Origin: an uncultured Candidatus Methylacidiphilales bacterium
GTDB lineage: Bacteria > Verrucomicrobiota > Verrucomicrobiia > Methylacidiphilales > CALFVM01
DNA: 8,746 bases
Direction: 5' to 3'
NCBI GenBank assembly: GCA_937928665.1
Contig: CALFVM010000153.1
Coordinates: forward strand, 1-8,746
Part shown: piece after piece, positions 1 to 6,377 of the stretch
Layout: every line of letters begins with the position of its first letter
How positions within the stretch are numbered: the stretch's first letter is position 1
Program-made: the position numbers and the translations under genes
Notes under the pieces: model-generated
What the model was told of the DNA's origin: nothing
What the model saw: only the letters and a program-made list of their open reading frames with translations
Databases searched by the model: none

Positions 1-1036
1 GTGTGGCGGTGGGCGGGACGTTTCGGGAGGGGACGGAGGCGGAATCGGCTTTGCCGACCAGGACGGTGATTTGCAGGACGCCGTATTGGGTGGGGTCGAT
101 GGCGGCACCGGCGACGAAGGGGAGGGGGCGCGGGAGCTGGGCCTGGAGGAGGGTTTGCACTTTTTGAAGTTCGGCCATGGAGAAATCCCGACCGCCCATG
201 ACGGAAACCAGCATGCGTTCGCCTTCGCGCCAGACCTGGGCATCGCTGAAGAGGGGGCTGGCCAGAGCCGATTCGACGACCTCCTGATGACGATTGAGGC
301 CGCGACCGGCGGCCAGGCCAATCCAACAGTTTTCGAGGGTGCCATCGGGATGGAAGGTGCGGCCGACCAGAGTTTGGAGATCGGCGAGGCTGAGTTGCAT
401 GAGGGCACGGGAGCCGAGGAGGTGGCTGAGCCCGACGGCGGCTTGGCCGACGACGCGGTTCATCAAGCGGAAGGTTTCCTGGACGGCGTGATCGAGGCCC
501 AGGTGGCGGGTGAGGCGATCGTTGGACAGGACGAGGACGGCGTCGGCATTTTCCCGGAGTTCAGTGACGGCCTGGCGGGCGATGTCGAGGCGGCGGGTGG
601 CTTCAAAGGAGAAAGGGGTGACGGCGAGGGCGACGGTGCGAACGCCACGGGCGCGGAGGTGGGCGAGGAGGGCGGGGGCGATGCCGGAGCCGGTGCCGCC
701 GCCGAGGCCGACGAGGAGGATGACTTCTTCGACCCCGGCCAGGCGGGTGTCGAGAGCCGGGAGATCGGCCCGGAGGAGGGAGGCAGCATAGAGGGGATCG
801 CCGCCGCAGCCGAGACCACGGCAGGTGTTGGCACCAAGGAGGTGTTTATCGGTAACGACCGATCCGGCGATGACCTGGCGACAGGTGTCGAGGGCGAGGA
901 GGCGGACGGAGCGCTGGAAGTGGAGGGCGAGCTGGTCGAGGATGTTGACCCCAGCACCGCCGATGCCGACGAGGGCGATACGTCCCTCGGGGGGAGGTTC
1001 GAGCAGGGGCTCGCGATCGTTGCGGATTTGGATCAT
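1..1036 (-). CDS. ftsZ: Cell division protein FtsZ, divergent, C-terminus cut off by window edge
   Basis: FtsZ is the tubulin-like GTPase that polymerises at midcell and recruits the divisome. The first 345 residues are visible, read by hand from the ATG at 1036. The start is fixed by a strong AAGGAG seven bases upstream. Visible motifs are the N-terminal glycine loop VGIGGAGVN (23-31), CRGLGCGGDP (72-81), the phosphate-loop signature GGGTGSG (112-118), VTPFSFEATRR (139-149) and SNDRL (171-175). The GTPase and C-terminal subdomains end near residue 328 and a Pro/Ser-rich linker follows; the FtsA-binding tail lies outside the window. Against classical FtsZ, NTDxQAL reads LDTCRQVI (49-56). The T7 loop NxDxxD reads QLSLAD (214-219), keeping only the last Asp, and about seven extra residues follow. 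The gene sits 26 bases after ftsA. Fold and position make the identity secure; full GTPase activity is less certain. Confidence 0.93.
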   Translation of the reverse strand, partial: MIQIRNDREPLLEPPPEGRIALVGIGGAGVNILDQLALHFQRSVRLLALDTCRQVIAGSVVTDKHLLGANTCRGLGCGGDPLYAASLLRADLPALDTRLAGVEEVILLVGLGGGTGSGIAPALLAHLRARGVRTVALAVTPFSFEATRRLDIARQAVTELRENADAVLVLSNDRLTRHLGLDHAVQETFRLMNRVVGQAAVGLSHLLGSRALMQLSLADLQTLVGRTFHPDGTLENCWIGLAAGRGLNRHQEVVESALASPLFSDAQVWREGERMLVSVMGGRDFSMAELQKVQTLLQAQLPRPLPFVAGAAIDPTQYGVLQITVLVGKADSASVPSRNVPPTAT

Positions 1037-1043
1037 GGGGTTA

Positions 1044-1049
1044 CTCCTT
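1044..1049 (-). promoter_or_regulatory. Shine-Dalgarno site of ftsZ
   Basis: The minus strand reads AAGGAG here, seven bases before the ATG at 1036 and within the 26-base ftsA-ftsZ gap. It is the strongest ribosome binding site in the window. This fits the general need for more FtsZ than FtsA from a shared transcript, though expression level is inferred. Confidence 0.85.
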
Positions 1050-1062
1050 GGATGGCGGGGGG

Positions 1063-2304
1063 TTAGAGAAGGCGCATGGATTCAAGGACGGAGCGGAAGG
1101 AATGACGGAGGCGGGCCCAACCGCGCGGGCGGCCCTCACGGAGTTCGATGGTCTGGGCGTAACGGAGGAGGCCAAGGATGGTGATGAGGTCAGGCCGTCC
1201 ACCGATGAGACGGTCTTCGCCTTCGGTGCGGGGTCCGGCGATGATTTGGACGGGTGCGGGGAAGATGGTGGAGGCGAGGGGGAGGAGGCCACGAACGCGG
1301 GAGGCGCCGCCGGTTAGAAAGACGCCGCTGTTGACCAGGGGCCAGACGCCGGCGCGGTCGATGTCTTCGGTAACGAGTTTGAGGAGTTCTTCCTGGCGGA
1401 GGCGCATGATGAGGCTCATCGATTCTCGCCAGATGGATTTTTCATCGAAGGTGCCATCGCGGGGGAGAATGATGCGGTCGTCGGGGTCGAAACCGTCCAT
1501 AGCAAGGTGACCCTGATCGACCTTGAGCCGTTCGGCGCGGGCGTAGGGGATTTTGAGCCCGACCGAGAGATCCTGGGTGAGGTGATCGCCGCCGACGCCG
1601 AGAACGCCGGAATGAACAACGGCACCTTTGGCGTAAACGATGTAGTCGGTGGTGCCGGCGCCGAGGTCGATGAGGACGGCTCCCGCCATTTTCTGGGCCT
1701 CGGAAAGGACGGCCTGGGCGGCGGCGTAGGAACTGACGGCGCAGCCCTTGACGATGATGCCGAGTTCGCGAATGGAGCGAACGGTGGTTTCGAGGCGGGT
1801 TTCCAGGCCGTGGATAACATGGTAGGAGGCTCCGAGGGAGGAGGAGGAAAGGCCGATGGGCTGGTCAACGGGGGTTTCGTTGTCCAGGTAGTAGTGTTGG
1901 GGAAGCTCGTGGATGCGGACGTGATCGGCCGGGATGGGCTGGGCGGCGGCCATGTGAGCAAGGTCGCTGAGGTGCTCCTCACGGACGGTTTGGTCTTCAT
2001 CGGAAATGGCGGTGCGGACGGCGATGTTGCGGCTGCCGATGTGACCGCCGGAGAGGGCGAGGTAAACTTCGGCAATCTGAACGTCGGTGATTTCCTCGGC
2101 TTTGACCAGGGCGGACTGGATGGCATCGGAGGCGGCTTTGAAGTCAACGATTTCGCCTTTGCGCACGCCGGCGGAGAGTTCTTCGCCGAGGCCGATGACG
2201 TTGAGTTCGCGGGTGGCGGTCATTTCGGCGACGGCCGCGACGATTTTGTGGGTGCCGATTTCGACGGCGACGAGGATGTCGGGTTCGTTGCGTTTCAGGA
2301 ACAT
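1063..2304 (-). CDS. ftsA: Cell division protein FtsA, actin-like membrane anchor of FtsZ
   Basis: FtsA is an actin-family ATPase that tethers FtsZ filaments to the inner membrane and links the ring to downstream divisome proteins. The 413 residues are close to the usual length of about 420. Visible motifs are phosphate loop 1, AVEIGTHKI (13-21); the start of the 1C subdomain around YLALSGGHIGSRN (81-93); phosphate loop 2, DLGAGTTD (213-220); and the adenosine motif GVFLTGGASRVRGL (327-340). The last 19 residues (395-413) alternate W, L, F, V and M with Arg and His. They would form an amphipathic helix, matching the known FtsA membrane-targeting sequence. The ATG is preceded by AAGGA at good spacing. 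The gene lies between ftsQ and ftsZ in the classical order. Confidence 0.96.
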   Translation of the reverse strand: MFLKRNEPDILVAVEIGTHKIVAAVAEMTATRELNVIGLGEELSAGVRKGEIVDFKAASDAIQSALVKAEEITDVQIAEVYLALSGGHIGSRNIAVRTAISDEDQTVREEHLSDLAHMAAAQPIPADHVRIHELPQHYYLDNETPVDQPIGLSSSSLGASYHVIHGLETRLETTVRSIRELGIIVKGCAVSSYAAAQAVLSEAQKMAGAVLIDLGAGTTDYIVYAKGAVVHSGVLGVGGDHLTQDLSVGLKIPYARAERLKVDQGHLAMDGFDPDDRIILPRDGTFDEKSIWRESMSLIMRLRQEELLKLVTEDIDRAGVWPLVNSGVFLTGGASRVRGLLPLASTIFPAPVQIIAGPRTEGEDRLIGGRPDLITILGLLRYAQTIELREGRPRGWARLRHSFRSVLESMRLL

Positions 2305-2313
2305 GGGTGCGGA

Positions 2314-2318
2314 TCCTT
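2314..2318 (-). promoter_or_regulatory. Shine-Dalgarno site of ftsA
   Basis: The minus strand reads AAGGA nine bases before the ftsA ATG at 2304, inside the 22-base ftsQ-ftsA gap. It supports that ATG as the start. Confidence 0.75.
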
Positions 2319-2326
2319 GGGGCGGT

Positions 2327-3190
2327 TCATTGAAAGTAGGTCACGGGCACGTTGCGTTCAGGGGAGAGATCAACCGAGCGGACAACGAGGCGGCGGTTTT
2401 TGGCGTCGGCCAGAATGACTTCGAGGCGTTGGATTTGTTCAGAGAGGTGGTCGGTCCGGAAACGGATGGAGCCACGGTTTCGTGTCCAGACAACGAGGTA
2501 GCCCTTTTGTTCGACGGAAATACGGTTGAGATCGAGTTCGGCGCGGATGATCGAGTATTCGCTCAGCCCGAGGAAGCGGAGGGCACTGTCCACTTCGGGG
2601 ATTTCGATGCGGGCACCTTCGACGACGGAATCGGAGGCGACGCCGGTGATGACCGGGAGGGGTTTGAGTTGTTCGCCGGGTTTTGGCTTGATGACGAAGC
2701 CGTTGGTGTCGAGGTAGTAGATGCTCTGGGCCAGGCGGGCTCCCGCACGGGAGGTGGGGAGGAGGCGGGCAACGGGCTGGCGTTCTTCCACTCGAATGCA
2801 GAGGGTGGAGGGAAGGCGGCGTTCGACCCGGACGGAGGCGACGGCCGGGAGAGCCTCGATGCGGGCGCGGGTGGCGTCGAGATCGACGGCCATGAGGCTC
2901 TGGCCGGGGAGCACGGCGGCGGCGTGGAGAATATCCTGGCGGGCAAGGGTGCTCCCCGAGGTTTCAATTTCGATCCGGGCGATGGCGAAGTTCGGGTTTT
3001 CCAGAACGAGGTGCCGGTAGGCGGATTGGGTGGCGAAGGCAAGCCCGGCGAGAAGAAAGCCGCAGAGGGAAAAGGAAGCGAAGCCGAGGCCGATTTTTTG
3101 CCAGAAGAGGGGATCGCGTGGACGCTGTTTTTTGGCGGCCAGATGGAGGACGTGCCGTTCTTTACGCGGTTTGCGGAGAGGACGTTTCAT
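2327..3190 (-). CDS. ftsQ: Cell division protein FtsQ (DivIB family)
   Basis: FtsQ is a bitopic inner-membrane protein that connects early and late divisome parts through the FtsB/FtsL complex. The 287-residue product has the expected layout: a basic cytoplasmic tail (1-33, rich in Lys and Arg), one transmembrane helix (about 34-55), a POTRA domain (about 66-138, with the typical LPAVASVRVERRLPSTL segment at 113-130 ending near VEERQPVA), then a beta-rich FtsQ domain (about 140-270). The segment YYLDTNGFVI (158-167) matches the family's 'D.G.v' turn. Sequence conservation in this family is low, so the call rests on architecture, the POTRA motif and position between ddl and ftsA. The ATG overlaps the ddl stop as ATGA, so translation is probably coupled. 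Confidence 0.93.
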   Translation of the reverse strand: MKRPLRKPRKERHVLHLAAKKQRPRDPLFWQKIGLGFASFSLCGFLLAGLAFATQSAYRHLVLENPNFAIARIEIETSGSTLARQDILHAAAVLPGQSLMAVDLDATRARIEALPAVASVRVERRLPSTLCIRVEERQPVARLLPTSRAGARLAQSIYYLDTNGFVIKPKPGEQLKPLPVITGVASDSVVEGARIEIPEVDSALRFLGLSEYSIIRAELDLNRISVEQKGYLVVWTRNRGSIRFRTDHLSEQIQRLEVILADAKNRRLVVRSVDLSPERNVPVTYFQ

Positions 3191-4083
3191 CGGGTGCGCT
3201 CCTGAATGGAAAGCTGGAGGATGCGGTCGCAGAGAGCGGCGTAGGAAAGGCCGGCGACGGCGGCGGCTTTGGGGAGGAGACTGGTCTCCGTCATGCCGGG
3301 GATGGTGTTGATCTCGAGAACCCAGGGAACGTTCTGCTCGTCGAGCATGAGATCGACCCGGGAATAGACCTCGCAGCCGAGAGCGCGATGGGCGGCGAGG
3401 GCGACGCGGCGGAGTTCGGTTTCGACATCGAGGGCGATGGGTGCCGGGCAGAGGTATTGGGTCATGCCGGGGGTGTATTTGTGTTTGTAATCGTAGAAGC
3501 CGCCGTCAGGCCGGATTTCGATGACGGGGAGTGCTTTGCCGTCCAGGATTCCAACGGTGAACTCCCGCCCGAGGATCATTTGCTCGACCATGAAATCGGC
3601 TTTGAGTTGGGCCGCGCCCTGTTCGGCGGCGATGCGCTCGTCGGATTTGAAGACGCGGAAGACGCCGACGGAAGAGCCATCGGCGACGGGTTTGACGATG
3701 TAGGGCGGTTCCCACGGCCCGGCGGCGGGCCAGGGTTCAGCCCGTGGGGTTTGGATGCCGACTTCGGTGAAGCGGGCTTTGGCCTGGAGTTTGTCAAAGG
3801 CCAGGCGGCTGGAGGCGGGGCCTGCGCCGGTGTAAATCACGTCCCGATCTTGAAGGATTTGCTGGAGGTGGCCGTCTTCACCGAACCGGCCGTGGAGGCA
3901 GATGAAAACGGCGTCGGTAGGTTTGGGCAGATCGAAAGCCGGAGCGACAACGTCGAGTTCGTGGACACTGTAGCCAAGGGAGCGGAGGGCTGCGGCGACA
4001 CCCGCGCCGGTGCGGAGGGAGACCTCGCGCTCCGAGTTGAAGCCGCCTTTGAGGACGGTGATGTGGTGGAAGGATGGTTTCAC
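3187..4083 (-). CDS. ddl: D-alanine--D-alanine ligase
   Basis: This cytoplasmic ATP-grasp enzyme joins two D-alanines to make the dipeptide that MurF adds to the peptidoglycan precursor. The 298 residues are close to E. coli DdlB (306). Visible are GGFNSEREVS (13-22, the first D-Ala site with its Glu), LHGRFGEDG (64-72), DKL (97-99), the ATP-binding stretch KPVADGSSVG (131-140), the omega loop with KY at 202-203, RVDLML (242-247) and the metal-binding LEINTIPGMT (256-265). The Tyr in the omega loop is typical of D-Ala-D-Ala ligases, whereas D-Ala-D-Lac enzymes of the VanA type lack it, so ordinary vancomycin-sensitive precursor chemistry is expected. The start is GTG, sharing GTGA with the stop of murC-murB, and a GGGAG lies seven bases upstream. 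Confidence 0.97.
   Translation of the reverse strand: MKPSFHHITVLKGGFNSEREVSLRTGAGVAAALRSLGYSVHELDVVAPAFDLPKPTDAVFICLHGRFGEDGHLQQILQDRDVIYTGAGPASSRLAFDKLQAKARFTEVGIQTPRAEPWPAAGPWEPPYIVKPVADGSSVGVFRVFKSDERIAAEQGAAQLKADFMVEQMILGREFTVGILDGKALPVIEIRPDGGFYDYKHKYTPGMTQYLCPAPIALDVETELRRVALAAHRALGCEVYSRVDLMLDEQNVPWVLEINTIPGMTETSLLPKAAAVAGLSYAALCDRILQLSIQERTR
3199..3203 (-). promoter_or_regulatory. Shine-Dalgarno site of ftsQ, inside ddl
   Basis: The minus strand reads AGGAG within the last codons of ddl, eight bases before the ftsQ ATG at 3190. It supports the ATGA-overlap start. Confidence 0.75.
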
Positions 4084-6377
4084 GGAGCTTCTCCCAGGAC
4101 GATAATTTCGGGTTCAAGACTGATCCCGCGGACGCGGGCGGCGGTGTTGCGGACGAGGTCAATGAGTTCGAGCACATCCTCGGCAGTGGCACTACCGTCG
4201 TTGACGATGAAGTTGCCGTGAACGGGGGAGATGCGGGCTCCTCCGATTCGTTTGTCTTTGAGGCCGAGTTCTTCGATGAGTTTTCCGGCGGGGATCGTGG
4301 CCGGGTTTTTGAAAGCGCATCCGGCACTGGGCGCGGCGGGTTGAGTGGCCCAGCGGCGGTTGGAATAGGTTTCCAGAGTGGCGCGGATAGCAGGCTCGGA
4401 GGACGGCACGCCCCGGAGGATTGCGGAGAGAGCGAGGTGATCGCGGAGGAGGGGAACGTCGCGGTAGTGGGCTTCAATGTCGGCTGCAGGCCGGTCGGTG
4501 ATAGATCCGTCCGGGTTAAGCGTGCGGATCGATTCAACGGCGGCAAAGGTCCAGGAGCCCATGGCACCAGCGTTCATGCGGAGGGAACCGCCGAGATTGC
4601 CGGGGATGCCTTCCATGAATTCGAATCCGGAAAGGCCGGCTTTGCGGGCTTCGGCAGAGATTTGTTTGAGCCGGGCACCGGCTCCGGCCCGGATGCGGTC
4701 GCCTTCAATTTCGATTCTGGAAAAGAAGGGGCGGCCCAGATGAATGCAGAGGCCGGGGATGCCAAGGTCGCGGACAAGGAGGTTGCTGCCGCGCCCAATG
4801 AGGGTGACGGGCAGGCCGACGGAGCGGGCGTGGCCAAGCATGGCGGCCAGGGCGTTTTCGTCGGCGGGTTCAAACCAGATCTGGGCGGGGCCACCGATGC
4901 GGAAGGTGGTGTGCTTGCGCATGGGCTCGTAGGGGCGGAAGACGCAGTCAGAGGTGGCGTGGGCGCGGGCGTCGCGGATTTCGGCCAGTTCTTTGGCCAG
5001 GCGGGAAGCGACCCAGTGGACGTTGCCCGCGCCCATAATGAGGACGAGATCGCCCGGTTGGAGTTTTTCGGTCAGGCGGGCTTTGGCCGTTTTGAGGGAG
5101 GGGGTGTATTCGACATCGGGATGACCGGCGGAACGGACGGCAGCGGGCAGGGTGGTGCCATCGACGCCGGGCAGGGGTTCTTCGCTGGCGGCGTAGATGT
5201 CGGTGAAGAGAACGGCATCGGCATGGTCAAAGGCACGGGCGAATTGGTCCTTGAGTGCCTGGGTGCGGCTGTAGCGGTGGGGTTGAAAGACGGCGAGGAC
5301 GCGGCGGTGACCTCGCGACCGGGCGGCGGCCAGGGTGGCTTTGATTTCGCTGGGATGATGGGCGTAATCATCGACGACGAGGAAGTCTGGATCTTCGTAT
5401 TTCACCTCGAACCTGCGTGCGGCGCCGCCGAACCGGGCCAGGCCACGGGCGATTTCGTCGGGACCGGCTCCGATCCGCATGGCGAGGGCGAAGGCGGCAG
5501 CCGCGTTGGCCGCGTTGTGGCGGCCGGGAACGGCCAGGTGAATGGGGCCGAGGCGTGAACCGGCGTGGAGAATGTGGAAGGAGGAACCGGACGGTGAGAC
5601 CTCGCAAGCATCCAGCCGCCAGGCCGCCTGGGGTGCGAATCCGGCGCCTTCGGCCTGGTCGAGAGTGCCGAGGCTGCGGGCGGCGGTGGGATCGTCGGCA
5701 CCAAAGACAATGGGGCCGGAGGTGCGGTCAGCCAGGGCGACAAAGGCGGCTTCGATCTGTTCGAGGGAATCGAAATGGTCGAGGTGCTCTTCCTCGATAT
5801 TGAGGATGACGGTGGCGTCCGGGGCGAAGGCACCGAGGGAGCCGTCGCTTTCGTCCACTTCGATCACCATCCAGTTCCCGTCGGTCCAAGCGGCGTTACG
5901 CCCCAGCGAGGGGACCTCGGCACCGATATAAAAGGAGGGATTGAACCCGGCCTCGGTCAGAGCCATGGCGAGCATGGAGGCGGTGGTGGTTTTGCCGTGG
6001 GTGCCCGCGACGGCCAGGCAGCGTTTGGGCCGGGCAATGGCGGCAAGGAGGTCGGCCCGACGGACCTGGGGAATGCCGCGTTCGCGGGCGGCGGCCCGTT
6101 CCGGATTGGTCGGGGCGATGGCGGAGGAGTAGGCGAGGAGATCGACGTGTTCGATCTGATCGGCCCGGTGCCCTTCGAAAAAGCGGAGCCCGGCTTCGAT
6201 CAGGCTGCGAACTCCGGCGGTTTCCTGAAGGTCGGAGCCGGAGACGATGAAGCCGCGTTCAAGAAGAAGCCTGGCAAGGCCGGACATGCCGCTGCCGGCC
6301 ACCCCGATGAGATGGAGGCGAAGTCCGGGGCGGGCGAGGAGGACGCCAAGATCGGGAGCAAGGTCAGGCAGCGGCAT
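4080..6377 (-). CDS. murC/murB: MurC-MurB fusion: UDP-MurNAc--L-alanine ligase / UDP-enolpyruvyl-GlcNAc reductase
   Basis: One 765-residue frame holds two complete cytoplasmic enzymes of UDP-MurNAc-peptide synthesis. MurC (about 1-465) ligates L-Ala to UDP-MurNAc: IGVAGSGMSGLA (24-35), ATP loop GTHGKTT (125-131), DESDGS (175-180), EEEHLDHF (195-202), PGRHNAANA (284-292) and DDYAHHP (336-342). MurB (about 475-765) is the FAD/NADPH reductase that makes UDP-MurNAc: TTFRIGGPA (490-498), IGRGSNLLVRD (527-537), EGIPGNLGGSLRMNAGA (589-605), YRD with the substrate Arg at 639, SAGCAFKNP (684-692) and EPEI (755-758). The reductase proton donor is usually Ser; here the position is Cys 687. No stop or frameshift lies between the halves and the linker is very short. 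The ATG at 6377 is supported by an AGGAG and overlaps the murG end by 14 bases. In-frame codons continue upstream, but that part is antisense-like shadow of murG without MurC homology. Confidence 0.95.
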   Translation of the reverse strand: MPLPDLAPDLGVLLARPGLRLHLIGVAGSGMSGLARLLLERGFIVSGSDLQETAGVRSLIEAGLRFFEGHRADQIEHVDLLAYSSAIAPTNPERAAARERGIPQVRRADLLAAIARPKRCLAVAGTHGKTTTASMLAMALTEAGFNPSFYIGAEVPSLGRNAAWTDGNWMVIEVDESDGSLGAFAPDATVILNIEEEHLDHFDSLEQIEAAFVALADRTSGPIVFGADDPTAARSLGTLDQAEGAGFAPQAAWRLDACEVSPSGSSFHILHAGSRLGPIHLAVPGRHNAANAAAAFALAMRIGAGPDEIARGLARFGGAARRFEVKYEDPDFLVVDDYAHHPSEIKATLAAARSRGHRRVLAVFQPHRYSRTQALKDQFARAFDHADAVLFTDIYAASEEPLPGVDGTTLPAAVRSAGHPDVEYTPSLKTAKARLTEKLQPGDLVLIMGAGNVHWVASRLAKELAEIRDARAHATSDCVFRPYEPMRKHTTFRIGGPAQIWFEPADENALAAMLGHARSVGLPVTLIGRGSNLLVRDLGIPGLCIHLGRPFFSRIEIEGDRIRAGAGARLKQISAEARKAGLSGFEFMEGIPGNLGGSLRMNAGAMGSWTFAAVESIRTLNPDGSITDRPAADIEAHYRDVPLLRDHLALSAILRGVPSSEPAIRATLETYSNRRWATQPAAPSAGCAFKNPATIPAGKLIEELGLKDKRIGGARISPVHGNFIVNDGSATAEDVLELIDLVRNTAARVRGISLEPEIIVLGEAP
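4091..4095 (-). promoter_or_regulatory. Shine-Dalgarno site of ddl, inside murC-murB
   Basis: The minus strand reads GGGAG seven bases before the GTG at 4083. This supports the non-ATG start that overlaps the upstream stop codon. Confidence 0.7.

Noticed and set aside
71..1066. Long plus-strand open frame opposite ftsZ (331 codons)
   Set aside because: It is Gly/Glu/Asp-rich with no recognisable domain and lies exactly antisense to ftsZ. The strong G bias of the plus strand removes stop codons.
2260..2262. Glu in place of Asp in FtsA phosphate loop 1 (VEIGTHK)
   Set aside because: E. coli FtsA also has Glu here (LEIGTAK), so it is normal variation within the family.
2311..2316. GGATCC palindrome in the ftsQ-ftsA gap
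   Set aside because: A six-base palindrome is expected by chance and partly overlaps the ftsA Shine-Dalgarno. There is no longer stem to support a hairpin or operator.
3187..4083. Possible resistance-type (D-Ala-D-Lac) ligase
   Set aside because: The omega loop keeps the Lys-Tyr pair typical of D-Ala-D-Ala ligases, and the gene sits in the housekeeping dcw cluster without van-type neighbours.
4074..5558. Long plus-strand open frame opposite murC-murB (494 codons)
   Set aside because: The composition is Gly/Asp/Ala-rich with no motif, and the opposite frame encodes an intact bifunctional Mur enzyme. Similar antisense frames elsewhere in the window were rejected for the same reason.
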